Positions 12,871 to 25,523 are shown, numbered from the stretch's first letter. The stretch is DNA of 64,000 nucleotides from Cordia subcordata (GCA_028554755.1 JAPTOF010000016.1:5989001-6053000), one strand, 5' to 3'. A program made the numbers and translations. Notes: generated by a model not told the origin, from the sequence alone.

Positions 12871-13660
12871 TAGGCACTGTTCGACAACAGTATTTTAATT
12901 AATGTTTAGTGTTTTGATTTGATCAAATCACTATCTCTTCTTATTTTTGTTGTTCGGTAAAGTATTGTTTTAGGTAGTATTTTTGGTTGAAATAATATTT
13001 AAAGTAGTGTTTCTGAAACGGCAATATTTTTAACGTTTCAGGCAGTAGATAGCGTTTCTTTTTTATTTTGGCAATTTTACCCTCTCTTCATTATTTTTTG
13101 ACAATTTTACCTACCATACAATCTCTTTTTACATTTTTATATTTTCTTTCACAAATATAAATCTAAAATAACATAAAAAGCAATTTTAAATCCTATCTAT
13201 ATCAAAATATACTAAAAAGGTGTAAGTCTTATTCATTCATTTATTATTTTTCTTGACAAAATAAATCTTTGATCAATTAAAAATATTTCTACAATAAAAA
13301 TATTTATTCTAATATTAATAAAATTTATTTATAAAAGTAGTTTTATTATACTTTAATAATCAAATGTTATTACAAGAAACATATATCTAATTATGAAATA
13401 AATTATCTTATTTCAATAATAGTAATAATAATTATATTTATCATAACATAATAACATAATACCAATGTCTTTTTATGTCATTTTACATTCATCAACTAAT
13501 CAAATAACTAATTTTATCAAACACATATTATTCAATCAGTTAATCAAATAGCCATCTATTAACGATTAAAATACAACAGTTATCAGCTACTCAAACCACT
13601 ATATGCTATTTAAATAACTATCAATTACTCTACCATCTAATTTTGCTGAACAGGCCCTTA
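12871..13660. mobile_element. TIR element of ~790 bp, non-coding
   Basis: Left end TAGGCACTGTTCGACAACAG and right end TTTTGCTGAACAGGCCCTTA are imperfect inverted repeats of roughly 20 bp around an AT-rich interior without a transposase. This suggests a non-autonomous DNA transposon. I could not define a target-site duplication, so the superfamily is unassigned. Confidence 0.5.
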
Positions 13661-14502
13661 GCAACCATGTTGGTTAGAGAGAAATTAAGATCTTGATGTT
13701 AAATGTCTAAAGAAGATGATGTAGTAGATAGGACACGAGAAAGGTAAGAAGGCGACATAGGAGATTGGACATGAGAAATGTGGTCATGGTGGCAAATGAT
13801 TGTTATTTTTGTCATAGATTAACTAATTTTCCAACTTTTCTTATCATGCTTGAAATTTTCATTTTGTCCATCATCTCGTAAAGGAACTTGTTAGAAGTTA
13901 ACTTGACACCGAATCAAAATGCAAAGAACAAAAGTAGTGCAAATTTCACAAGATCAACGGCGCAAGTTACCAACCAAGTCCTTGTGCTCCTTTTATTGAT
14001 GAATGTAAAAAAATATTGAACAAATTAGAATTTCACCTCTCACATGTGTATAAAGAAGTCAGCAAGTGTACGAATTAACTGACTAATTTCGATATTACGC
14101 TTTTTCTTGGACTAACATCTTTGAGGACCCCCCAGATGCACTTAAAGAGCCTCTGGATAATGATTTTAGGGGAATTTTTTCACCAAAAATAATCAACCTC
14201 TAATTGGCATGACCTCTTAAAAAAGTGGGTGCCCAAATTGAAACAGAAAGGATCGGAATGTGACAACTTGAGAGTTGGAGGGACAATTCATGCAACAAAT
14301 GTTAGGAACTAATGAGCACTTGCAGTAGTATAGTAATCTGTTTGTATAATGTTAAGAAGAAGAGTGAGAATCCTCATATCGTTATACAATTACAAATTAT
14401 TCACATTATTTTATCATAAATACAATAACGATTTATAATCGTTAGCTCTTACTGACAGCATGGTAACCAATAAACTTCAAAAATGAACATGCAATTTCTA
14501 CA
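13661..14502. other. Intergenic stretch, nothing recognised
   Basis: AT-rich DNA with a few GC-richer bases near 14110-14300. No open frame, tandem array or inverted ends that I can support. Confidence 0.4.
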
Positions 14503-15562
14503 TTTTAAGAGAAAATTTTTTATTTTTACCCTATTTTTGAAAAGTTCTTACAAAAATACCCTAATTTTGAAAATGATTTAAAAAATACCCTGTTCGGTAA
14601 GTAACACACCGTTTCGGTAGGTGACCTACCGTTTCCAGTGACTTTCTTGACACTCAAGCGGATAATATATAGACCATGATATTTCCATAGCTAAACAGTA
14701 GATGACTTACTGGAAAGAATAAATTTTGATAATATTCAATTCTAATTGATAATATCAAAATTCATAAGTTCTAAAAATCATAAAATTTACTTAATTTACT
14801 GTACTACAATAAGCTCATGAGTTATAATTTTCCATTAATTAAGAAATTCATAAGTTGTAAATTTCATTCTTAAATGTAAAAAAAATTCTAAAGTCCACTA
14901 AATGCATAAATGTTAAACAAATTATTAAATTCCATTAATTTCCTAAATTACAATAAACTCAAAAATTTGGATATTATTAATTAGAAATTTGATATTATCA
15001 ATTAGAATTGAATATTATCAAAATTTACTTTTTTTAGTAAGTTGTATACCGTTTCAGTGGTGACCTATTTAAAATCTGATAAGTATGTTATCTGATAAGT
15101 ATTTATGAGAAATAAGTGTTTGACGTAATAAGACTGTTTGGTCGAAAAGTCTTATTAACTTAATATGAAATATTAAAATAAGTTGAATTGACCAAAATGC
15201 CCTAAAATATCTAATAATGCCTTAAAACATGAGCGTATTGATGGAAAGAAAAGTTTCATTAAACTTTTAAAAATTTTAAGCATGTCCCAGATAAGATATA
15301 AGATATAAGATGTATAGGCCTTAGTTTAAATTTTTACATTACAAATAAGTTGTCTTAAAATAAATATCTTATCATAAATCTAAAACAAATATATTTTTTG
15401 ACATAAGATATGAAATAAGATAAGATACTTATGATAAACTGTAAATAAACATAGCATTAGTGACTTATTGAAGGATATTTTTGAACTTATTTTTAAAATT
15501 AAGATATTTTTTCAAAAACTTTTTGAAAGTAAGGTAAAAATAAAAAATTTCCTATTTTAAGA
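14503..15562. mobile_element. Foldback/long-TIR element of ~1.06 kb
   Basis: The first ~100 bases (TTTTAAG then AAATTTTTTATTTTTACC) are the inverted counterpart of the last ~100 (GGTAAAAATAAAAAATTTCC then TATTTTAAG). A second inner pair of arms surrounds 14690-15060 (TAATATTCAATTCTAATTG against CAATTAGAATTGAATATTA, both within TACCGTTTC flanks). There is no transposase. It may be nested MITEs. Confidence 0.6.
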
Positions 15563-16643
15563 CCGCCCGTACCTATTGGCAGCTCAACCACGATCAGATT
15601 TGGACTGCTGCCGGTGGAAGAAGTTGAAAGTTGTCTCCTAGAAAATATTAAACTAATAAAAAATACACTGAAAATGACAAATTTCTTCAAATTATTTTTT
15701 AACCATCACCGCAGTATGCGCCGGAAACATCGGCCTCGCCTATATTCTCTTTGCCTATCTTCGAAGCTACGACGTTAATCACGTTATGATATTAAAAATA
15801 ATTTGTTGTATATGTAAAAATTTTTAAATTTAAAATTTTGTTCTTTCATCATAGATCTAATGTGATAATGTATTCATAGTTGAGATAAACTCAATGTGAT
15901 TTGACATAAACTTTTCTTTTTATTTCGCACGCACTGATTCATTGATCGTGTGACTTTAATTTGTTTTTCGATAAGGATACATTATTCAAACAGACTCATG
16001 AGTTGTCCACGTGACAAGTGATTATTACCATCCGACAAAATCACAGTTTTGCTTTGTCCTTGACGTGTATTAGAAACCAGAAAGTAGGAAGCTTCAGAAT
16101 TGCACAAATTATGGTGATAATTCTGTATATTTCTTCTGATTTCTTCTTTTCTTTTGGTTATAATCCCTAACTTCGGTATTACTTGAAGTACTTACTGCGC
16201 GGGTTTTTCTTCTTTTTTTTTTTATAAAAAATTTTTTCTTGATAATGGATTCATTAATTGTTGAACCCATCAACCCAAGGTAAATATACTGAAAATCCCT
16301 ATCCAAGAAACGACTATACAATTGAGAGTATCTCATTGAAAGAAACAGAAAGAGAACATCGCTCATGACTGACCGAGTTCGAATTATATCCCCATCTTGA
16401 GTTGGGAGTCTTGACCAAACAGCCGAAGAAGTGCATGTATTGAGAACGTAGCTTCGTAACCAGGGTTGGATTGGTTGGTTGAATAGTTGGACTTTGCTAG
16501 TTAGATTTTCTTATTATATGGTTTGACTTCAAATATGATTGATGCCAACATATCTGCCAGCTTGACGAAACAAGGATCTAGTAGCTTTCGATGCCTAAGC
16601 TTAACATAGGTTTGTTGAAAAATACAATTGTGGGACAGTTTTA
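15563..16643. other. Intergenic stretch, nothing recognised
   Basis: No gene identified. A short GC-richer patch near 15720-15780 translates to a hydrophobic stretch but has no supporting frame around it. Confidence 0.4.
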
Positions 16644-16865
16644 GGCCCAGTTTAAATTGGTTTTTTTTTTTAAAAAAATATTTTTTTAAATTACATTATA
16701 TTTGTAATAATTATTTAATTTAACTTTTAAAAAAATTAAAATTTTAAAAAAAATTTAAATATAACTTTTTTTTAAAAGTTAGAATCTTTAATTTTTAAAA
16801 AAAATTATTTTTCAAAAATTATTTTTCAAAAATTATTTTTAAAAAAAATCAATCCAAACGAGACC
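16644..16865. mobile_element. MITE-like element, family 1 (copy 3)
   Basis: Ends GGCCCAGTTTAAATTGGTTT and TCAATCCAAACGAGACC are inverted; the ~220-bp interior is A/T runs. A clear member of the family. Confidence 0.65.
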
Positions 16866-17304
16866 TTGATATCAAATTTGTAAGATTTAAAAAATTTCTA
16901 CCAAATACTAATTATTTTTAAGGTATAATTTTGTATTTCTTGAGAGTCACAAGTACGAAACCGATACCCAAAACAATACAAATCTTACATAGACATAGTT
17001 CACAAAAACATACAAGAAAAACAAGCTTCCAAGGCACACTTAAGATAACCGCGTTACAAAATTGATCAAAGCACAACACAACACAACACATACAAGTGTG
17101 TGCATATGCTTGCATACTTAAAAGGCAAAGCTAACATTTACATACATATCAAGATAAAGCTAACAAGCTAACACTTCATTATAAGCTAAGCAGGCACCTT
17201 TTTTTGGCTTACGTTTAACAATGACTCGAACTCGAGACGTGCAGGCACCTTTTTCCGTTTATGTCCAAAGATGACTCGATCTTGAGATCTGCGGGCTGCA
17301 CCGT
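16866..17304. other. 3' flank of PMEI gene with a short tandem repeat
   Basis: Contains the likely 3'UTR of the minus-strand PMEI gene and two ~55-bp related units starting CAGGCACCTTTTT at about 17191 and 17242. On the minus strand each carries a GAGTTCGAGTC-like motif resembling a tRNA B box, so a SINE remnant is possible but weak. Confidence 0.35.
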
Positions 17305-17916
17305 TTAAAGTGCCCGGCGCTGTGATGCAAAACGATTAACTAAGGCAAGCGCATTACTAGTAACTTGTGCAACATAAACAACCCTCCTCCTAATAGCAGC
17401 CTTGACATTTCCATTCATGGCGGCTCCAGAGAAGCCATCAAGGCACGTGTTTTCATCAGTGAGAGCAGCGCTAACCCATGTCTGAACATTACTCATGTGC
17501 CACAAGAAGTCTTGCCCAGCCACTCGGCTCCGACCACCGACTCGGCTCAGCTCTTGGATGGACCGGCTGAGCTGGTCCACAGTGTCACCCATGGTCTCAA
17601 AGCAGTCCCTCACGGCTTGGTGCTCTCTCGGCTTGACCCCTCTGGCTTTAGCCAGCTTGGAAACAAAAACGACGGTGGATCGAGCCTTGGCCAAGCTGAC
17701 GGCTAAAGCGGCTTGAGCCAGCTGCTGCTCGTTTCGCTGGATTTTGTTGGCGTACACAGCGAGGCAATGCACACATAGGTCAGGGTATCTAGTGGCTCTG
17801 CATGAAGCCCTTATGAAGTTTGTGGCTCTGGGGTCTGATGGAAAAGTGGACTCTGCAATGCCAGGCAGGTTGTTGAAAGAGAAAAGTAGTAGCAAGTAAA
17901 GGCTTAGATTTGTCAT
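17305..17916 (-). CDS. Pectin methylesterase/invertase inhibitor domain protein (21-kDa-protein type)
   Basis: A single intronless frame of 203 residues. Residues 1-22 are a secretory signal (SLYLLLLFSF core). The PMEI fold is indicated by C39 and C48 spaced by eight residues (ASCRATRYPDLC), then C105 in AVRDCFETMGDTVDQL and C158 in WVSAALTDENTCLDGF, the standard two disulfide pairs; C51 is extra. Family members bind pectin methylesterases or invertases in the cell wall 1:1 and block them; the sequence does not tell which target is used here. Length is typical. The start is supported by the signal peptide and a TATA box ~90 bp upstream. It has a higher GC content than its surroundings, as usual for a coding exon. 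No damage seen. Confidence 0.88.
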   Translation of the reverse strand: MTNLSLYLLLLFSFNNLPGIAESTFPSDPRATNFIRASCRATRYPDLCVHCLAVYANKIQRNEQQLAQAALAVSLAKARSTVVFVSKLAKARGVKPREHQAVRDCFETMGDTVDQLSRSIQELSRVGGRSRVAGQDFLWHMSNVQTWVSAALTDENTCLDGFSGAAMNGNVKAAIRRRVVYVAQVTSNALALVNRFASQRRAL

Positions 17917-18004
17917 GTCTGCAAATGCTTATGGAAGCTGGGATGGCTAGTGGTATGTGAGTGGACACTGTCTTTTAATGGAGTAAGTAAGACTTTTGGA
18001 CGGC

Positions 18005-18013
18005 TTTATATAG
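18005..18013 (-). promoter_or_regulatory. TATA box of PMEI-like gene
   Basis: On the minus strand CTATATAAA lies 89-97 bp upstream of the PMEI ATG (17916), implying a transcription start near 17975 and a leader of about 60 nt. Confidence 0.6.
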
Positions 18014-20249
18014 AGCTCTAAAAGGATAATGGTTAATAAGTCCAATGGCAAGTAGTAAAAATTGAAATCGAACGTGGCTTATTGTCTAAGTTCGATTTCA
18101 GCCTTTTACCTTGAATGAACGTCTTAGACTTACTTAGTGTTCAGTGTAAGGAACGTGAACGTGCTACACGTCCAAAGTCTGCCAGTTGTAGTCGGATTTC
18201 ACCAACTGAATTTTCTTAATCGAAAATAAAAATAAAACAAAGAAGAATAACGATTAATAAGTAGTACTATCTAGCAACAACTTTTTTTTTTTTTTCGACA
18301 AAGAAATTATTTTAAGTAGGATAATATTAGTTTTTCTTTAATGTTAAATCTTGTGGTATAATAGGCAATAGCACAACACTTTATTATAATCCGAGTCTAG
18401 AATCTTATAATGCCCACACTCAAGATTATTGTTATAGGTTTTAATAGATTCTCCACTTAAGTTTACGAGACCTATTTATAAATCATATGCTTAATACATT
18501 TTTATCCATATATGTAGGATATATTACAAAATTAGTGAAAGACCAAACTTACAAAATTAGTGAAAGACCAAACAACTTTTGTGGTGAAAGAATATAAATT
18601 AAAATTTGAAGATTTGAATAGAATAAGTCACTATATGATTCGTCACTCAATCAATAGAAGCTAGTAAGAGGGGCGTTTGGCAGTGATTATTGAGGTATTT
18701 TTAAGTATTTAAAATAAAATATTAATGGAAAAAAACTTTTTATTATATTGTATGGTAGAATAAACTAAAGTCATATTTTTCGAGGTCATGAAATCAAAGG
18801 TTGGCACATGCTTTTTTCCCTATGGGTTCGTTATATCGTTGCTTGCTTTTCTCCTACCATCTATCATCATGAGTATTTGCCTTTTCTTTTTTGTTGCTCT
18901 CTTTGCTTATTGCAACTTGCAAGGTGGAACAAATTAAACTTCCTGTCTCCTGATAATCTTCTCCTTTGGCCTTCATCTGTGAACAGATAGACACGTATAA
19001 GCTTTTTGATACAGTAATAGATGCCTAACCTTCGAATTACGTGAACGGCTATGCGCTTCACATTTATGGAAAAGAATGTGAAACAACTTTAGACCAAGAG
19101 AGGGAAAGACGTGAGAGTTTATCTTTACCATCCTTAAATTAAGACGCAAGTGCTAGTCAATTCTTAGAGATATGCGTATGTCATGGCGGGGGCGGGGGGG
19201 GGGGTCAGGGGTGGCGGGTGGGCGCAGGTGGGGTTGGAAAGAAGAAAGAAAAAGAAAAAGAAAAATATTTTAATCTAATTTGCGAATAGATCTTGAACGA
19301 GAGACCATCTCGATGAGTTTGAAATAAGGGAATTAATATGGTGTAACTCTTGCACATTGATCAGACATCACATAGAAGGCGAGGGATTAAGTAGTTTCAT
19401 TACAAGTGTTTTCTCCTTTTTTCCTGAGGTGCTTTTCGAAGACAAATTCCACACTCTTCTGATATGCGAGTAGGCAGGACAATACCTTGTTGTCATTAGA
19501 TGGGCCGGTTTTTAAGCTTTCTCCCATGGGGTGCCTTTTAATTATTAAACATAAGTCTCTCCCTCCTCTATCTTAGTGTGTGAGTAAGCGGGACAGTACT
19601 TTACAGCCCTTTGATCAGGACAATAGTTTTTTAAGAACAGACCTCTCCCGATCCCCGAATTTCTACAAGTAAGTTGGACAATACCTTGTGATCCGTCTAT
19701 AAACAATATGTGGAAAGAGAAAATCTTGCAAGATGACTTCTATAGGTTTAGATAATCTCAGAACTTATGACCTCATAAAAAATATTTAAGAATAGTTAAA
19801 TGTAAAAATAATTTTGTCGCAATTATAATATGAACTTGCAACTATTAAATTAGTAATATTACAATGTTGCGAGATAGAATATCAGGTGTTTATGTTGGAC
19901 TTACCGCACTCCCATACTGTACAAGAATCATTGAACAGTAGTGGAGACGTTGGAATTGGATTTCTGGTAAGTTTGAATTGATATCGTTATTGGAGGATGC
20001 CCATTGCCCAGTGTTTGCTTTGAGCAGTTATTAAATTTGCCGCACAATGCAGCAGTTTCACTCTGAGGAATCGTTAGATTGGTAATCACACTCATCACTC
20101 GAACTAACATCAAGCAGATATGCGCTTCACCAATTTTAGTTGTTCGTATTCATTAATAAATGTGTTCATATTGTTCGATTTGCAGAAAGTACACAACTAT
20201 TGTAAACGTCCTATATATTCGCTTCGTGAACTTGAGCTTGTTGTCTAAC
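18014..20249. other. Intergenic region
   Basis: No gene recognised. Notable: a G-rich tract near 19187-19205 followed by purine-rich DNA, and three degenerate copies of a GAGTAAGCGGGACA-like unit near 19467, 19580 and 19667 that each continue into ATACCTTGT/GTACTTTAC-like sequence. Confidence 0.4.
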
Positions 20250-20482
20250 GGCCCGTTTAGATTGGTTTTTTTTTTTTTAAGAAAAAGTATTTTTTGTTTT
20301 CTGAAAAAATTACATTAAATTTGCAATAATTATTTGATGCGGCTTCTAAAAAAACTGAAATTCTGAAAAAAATCTCAAATGCAGCTTTTTTTAGAAGTCA
20401 GAATTTTTAATTTCTAAAAATAAATTGTTTTTCAAAGTTGTTAGAAAAGTGCTTTTGAAAAAAAGTTAATCAAAACGGATCC
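20250..20482. mobile_element. MITE-like element, family 1 (copy 4)
   Basis: Left end GGCCCGTTTAGATTGGTTTT, right end AGTTAATCAAAACGGATCC; inverted ends with A/T-run interior of 233 bp. Confidence 0.65.
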
Positions 20483-20683
20483 TAAATTTAATCACCAAAG
20501 CCAAAACGTTTAACACGCCACATATATCGTTTGCCTTCATTTTTCTTTACGGAGGTAAAGTTTAATTTGAAAAGGGAGAGTCGTTGTAGTTATTACATTT
20601 ATGATAACAAGCTCATGTACTTTTATTCCTTAATATCTTGGACCCAGATGAGTTTTAACTTAATGAAGAAAGATAATTGGAGA

Positions 20684-21305
20684 TTTTTTTTTTTTTTTGG
20701 GCTATGCAAGCAAGTAGGATGTATTGATATTCATAAAATTTACAAAAGATTACAAAAAGCCAAGAATGATGCCATCCCCAGGGACACCATCACGATCTTA
20801 GGACACTAGAGTCAATGTGCCAAGCACTATAAATATGCCTGTTGATGGCATTGTTCCTATACTTGCTATTTCTATACACTTAAATGTTTACATCAAAAAG
20901 AATATTTTCCCAAAGTTGGTCTTTAGTTCTTGCTTCTTTCCTAAAAATCCTTCTATTGCGTTCGAGCCAAATATGGAATAGAGTAGCTTCAAAACATAGC
21001 TTGTTAACAAAGCATTCAAAGTGTTCTTTTTGGACTTGGTATTAATCCACTGCGATATGCTATCCCAATCACTCATTCAATGAGGTCCACGGCTAAGCTT
21101 CATACCCTTCCTCCATATCCGACGTGTAAAGCTGTATTTATAAAACATATGACTTCTAGATTCAATGCAGTTACAGTAAAAAACACACATCGGGTCATTG
21201 GAGATATTATATGATACACCATTGGAGATTTGTCCAGCAGAAGGCAAGAATGTGTTTACTGTCCACTGAAGACGTCTCTTGACAGAGTAGGTATGATTCA
21301 TGCAA
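20684..21305 (-). mobile_element. 5'-truncated LINE 3' end with poly(A)
   Basis: On the minus strand two decayed frames (about 21301-21077 and 21076-20888) carry the zf-RVT-like tail of plant LINE reverse transcriptase (CVFYCNCIESRSHMFYKYSF then RRIW). A T-run at 20684-20699 on the plus strand is the poly(A) tail. Only the last ~600 bp are present, so it is dead on arrival. The 3' part resembles the LINE end at 63 kb, so the two are probably the same family. Confidence 0.7.
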
Positions 21306-22330
21306 CTAATTCAGAAAGAGAAATCGAATAATATAAGAACTTTAGATGAGTGCGCAGTCATCATTGGTGGAAGCAACTAATGCAATTAGACATGGCAATA
21401 GGGATGGAGTAACACACAATATACAAATTTTAGGCCTGTTTTGATTATTGATGGGCTTTGTTTATTTCTCAGTTTGTTTGCTGTTGGGCTTGTATACTTC
21501 TTTTCTTATGGATTAATATGTGTTCGCCCAGGAAACTCAGCCCAAATCCTCTAGTATAAAACATCGCTTTTGCCCAAATTAGACAGAAAAACTAAATAGA
21601 ATTCGAGTGATGACTGCGACAAGTTGGGACTCCATCTAAACGAGTCCCACACGGACGACTTTTTCGGCCGTATCTATTTGTCGAATGGACTTTACCAGTT
21701 GTCCTGGTCCATGTTCATACTCGGATCTCTTGGATGGTTTTTCTCATGTCTCCATTCGGAATTTCCTTTATTTTCGTACAAGAGGCAACTTTGTTGACTT
21801 ATTCAGCTGGAAAAAATCTTGCTGAAAGGCCTGGCGATTCCTTTTTATTTTGCAGTGGAAGTCGAGACGTCTTTTCAGTGAAGTTTTACCGCTTCTATCT
21901 TCCTTGTATTTCCTTAATGCCAAATGATTCGAATCCAACATCTTTACACGCCTAAAGTAATGTGTCTTGATGTTACGTATGCGTTACATTCTCTGATTGA
22001 GCGCTTATTTCGATAACTATATATGTATATATATATATATATATATGCAAGACTAAATAACAATTTAGATTAATCATTTCTATGTGGGAATCATGCTTGC
22101 TAATGAATTTCCTTCTCCGCTTCAATTTTCCCAGACAAATCGATGTAATACGAAAAGAAAGAAAAAAAAAAACCATAGAAAGAAAGTAGAAGTGTCTTAA
22201 CAGTGTTTCAAGTAAAATTTAGTTATATTATCACTCTTTCACTAAAAAGTGTTCTATCCGTTCAATAAAGTATCAGCAAATATTCTTTGTACCTGTTACA
22301 ATTACCGTATTTCTGCTAAGTTATAGTTTC
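21306..22330. other. Intergenic region, nothing recognised
   Basis: Contains an AT microsatellite at about 22020-22047. The 21600-21960 stretch is less AT-rich but gives no recognisable protein. Confidence 0.4.
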
Positions 22331-22585
22331 GAAAATGAGCAAATGTGCCCCCAGGGGCATAGGTGAGTTGGTAAGTGGCCAGGTGATTAGGGTGGAGACA
22401 CGCGCATGAGGATCAGTCAGGTGTGGCGATCTTTCATTGAAATATTGCGGTGTTCTTTGGATTTCGCCCGTTGGTCCTCTCGCAGTGAAATTTGCGCGTC
22501 ACTCGATTCATAAGCGCAGTTAAGGCGCGAAGTGGGAAAGGGGTTCTCCTTTGGTTAACCCTTTTATAGAAAATGAGCAAATGTG
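22331..22585 (+). mobile_element. tRNA-derived SINE with 17-bp target-site duplication
   Basis: A 221-bp body (22348-22568), clearly more GC-rich than its surroundings, is bracketed by identical 17-bp direct repeats GAAAATGAGCAAATGTG at 22331-22347 and 22569-22585. Near the left end ATAGGTGAGTTGGTAAGTGG resembles a polymerase III A box as in tRNA-derived SINEs; a B box is less clear (GGATCAGTCAGG). There is no long poly(A); the body ends ACCCTTTTATA. The perfect duplication argues for a fairly recent insertion. Confidence 0.75.
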
Positions 22586-24399
22586 AAAAGAGGTTTTGAT
22601 AAGTACATGGAGCAGAAACAAGTTTTGCAGACAAAGACATGGATTAGTTAATGAAATTGGTCTAAACAATCATGGCCTACACATGTGAAATATTGACTTG
22701 TTCAGTGTGCTGGGACCTCTGTAGACTATAATACAGTGTTCACGAGATTTATAAGCATAAAATTATAACGTGAGCTTGCAACTTTAAAATTATAATTTGG
22801 GTTCGTAACTTTTAAAATGAACATTTTAATCTTTTAATTATTCAAATAGAATATCATTAATAACGAGGCAAATTGTATCCTCTTTTAGCTGCTAACTACG
22901 CGTGATCACGTGCACTGAACGAATGCAGAAGAAAAACGAGCCAAGGGTTACGGGCATATCATTTTATAAATCTGAAGGACGAAAAGACTATTTCCGATGT
23001 TAAGAGACCAAATCTCATTTTCGACAAAGTTAACAGATGAATTAAAATGTGGGCCCATATATTTTTCTTCAGATTTTGGAAAAAATGACGTGTTTTGGTT
23101 GTTTTCATTGAATAGCCTACCATGCGCAGACGTATTCAATAGCCATCACATGCGAGCTCGACTCCCAATTGATGGCAAACACGAATTGATTAAATCGACT
23201 AAATTAATATAAGTTAATTAAAAAAATTAGGATTAATTTAATTATTTTATATGATTAAAAATTAACTAGTTACTAAAACCAACTATTTTGTGTGGTTTAA
23301 CTAGATATCCAAAACAAAACTAAATCAAACTATCTTTATTCCTAATTTTATATATGTACTCATTCCAAATTTTATGTATTTTATGAATCCAACCCTTGGC
23401 CTCAAGATTATATTTTCAAACTTTAACTACTAAGCTATAGTACACTCGTGTTTTGTTTCAATAGTAAACTCTTGTGACATTAATTTTATAATATGAATAT
23501 TAAATTAATTTTTTATATAATTTAAATATGAAATTTCATTTTTTTACTTTTAAAGCAAACGAAAAACAAACCGAACCAACATATCTAGATTGGTTAAGTT
23601 TGATTATACACATGATAAGAAAGCCAATTGATTTCTTTCAAATATAAACCAATCGGTTTTGCTTTTGTTTGAAATATGATAAAAACCAAATCAAATCATA
23701 TATATATCCCTATTCTCAGCCATTGCAGAGATGCTGTTTAGTTTTACTTTTTTCTTTTTCCCCTTTTTCTTTTCTCTTTATAACATTTTTTCATCGTGAC
23801 GTAACACCATAATTTTCATTTTGGGATAGCCCGTGACGTGCAAAAGAAGCATTCACTACTAAAATTATTAATGCGAGTGACAAATTTGAGGGATGAAAAC
23901 TAAGATCATATTAAAGCCATATTTTCCATATCCACTAATTGAATAGAGTATATTAGACCTAATTTTTAAATACTAAAAAAATATTTTTTGTGAGGTTAAA
24001 AGTTAAATTTAATTTGTTTGGCATTTTCACAGAAAAGCTTTTGCACAAAATTCAAAACTTTAAAAAGATCAAAACCTAAAGTTTCAAATTGGAGTTTGTC
24101 AAAAAAGACTTTTTAAAATTAATTTTACATCATGTCAAAAATTATTTTTCTTCTTCTTTTCTTAAAAATATTGCACCATAATTTTAAAAGTCTAATATTA
24201 TTTCAAAATAACTAAAAATTCAACTTTTAGAATATTAGACCAAATAATTAATGACTTTTATTTATTTTACCTAAAGTTATACTATTGAAAACTTTACAGT
24301 TCAACATTTAAAATTTGACAACTAATCTAAATAATTTTTTAATACTTTTAAATAAATGATGATAAATTTGGGTCTTTCGATTTTAAGTTCCGGTCCCAT
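22586..24399. other. AT-rich intergenic region
   Basis: No gene. Repeated ACCAAAT/AACCAATCGG-type stretches around 23270-23700 hint at old short elements, without ends I can define. Confidence 0.4.
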
Positions 24400-25285
24400 A
24401 AGAATAGGGGTGGAAATTGGAACGGGTTTTTTGGTAATCCGGTTTTTCGAATTCGGATTAAGAAAATTAAAATCTGATCGGGTAGTATAAAAGTAACTAT
24501 TCGGCAGGGTATCAGGTTTTCAGATGTTCGCTTTTTTCGGGTTCGAATTTTTGGATACTTTGCTATATTAGAAAATGTTGAGTTGCTTATTAATTACTGA
24601 TCAATTCAATAACACTAATTTGAAATCATTACAACAACAATAAATCTTAGCAACTAAAAATAGACAAAATTAAAACATTAATTTTAATGTGCAAATTAGA
24701 ATTTTAAAGTATTAAGTTATTAATTAACTACAAAAAAAAAAAGATTGTTCAAAATGCCGATAGCAAATCAAATCTTTTTGAAATATAAGGATATTTCCAT
24801 CAATTTCTACCAACAAAAAAAGGGAAAAATTAATATATACTAACTATACAAATATATTTTCACATTTACCTAACTTAAACATAACAATTATTTATGCTAA
24901 ATTAAATGTTACATTTTGTTAACTCTAGTTATATTACTAAATTTAATTATCTAACTTATTCACGAAAAGCTTATTTATGTTATTTAACTTCTCATTACTT
25001 TTTCTCTTTTTTATTTGAATATTTTAATATTAATGTAGTATATAACATGTGTGTTTATATATGTGCTATATTAGAATATTATAGTGAATGATTCATTATG
25101 GAGTGGTGTGTGGGGTGTTTGTGTTTTTTTCGGATTTTTTTGGATTGGATTTGGATGAGAAAAAATTATCCAAACCACTATTCGATACCTGGTAATTTCG
25201 AATATATCTGATCCCGAAATTTTTACAAATTTTCTATCCAAACGGTTTTGGGGTCGGATACCCAATCCAAATTTCCATTCTTGCA
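24400..25285. mobile_element. TIR element of ~890 bp, non-coding
   Basis: Left AAGAATAGGGGTGGAAATTG followed by GAACGGG, and right CCAAATTTCCATTCTTGC, are imperfect inverted ends; further matching inside (GGTAATCCGG against CGGATACCC) extends the arms. The interior is AT-rich with no transposase. Confidence 0.45.
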
Positions 25286-25299
25286 TAAGAACATACAAA

Positions 25300-25523
25300 G
25301 GGCATGTTTGGATTGGTTTTTTTAATTAAAAATTCCTTTTTTTCTTGAAAAAAATATATTAAATTTGTAATCACTATTTGATTTAGTTTTCAAAAAGACT
25401 AAAACTTTAACAAAAAGTTCAAATACAATTTTTTTTAAAGTCAAAATTTTTAACTTTTTTAAAAAAATTATTTTTTAAAAATTAATAAAAAATACTTTTA
25501 AAAAAAATCAATCCAAATTGGCC
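25300..25523. mobile_element. MITE-like element, family 1 (copy 5), in LTPG promoter
   Basis: Left GGGCATGTTTGGATTGGTTT and right AAATCAATCCAAATTGGCC are clean inverted ends. It stops 133 bp before the LTPG start codon, so it occupies the proximal promoter. Confidence 0.7.

Noticed and set aside
17365..17706. Plus-strand open frame of 113 codons over the PMEI gene
   Set aside because: It is the antisense shadow of a clearly coding minus-strand frame with signal peptide and conserved cysteines.
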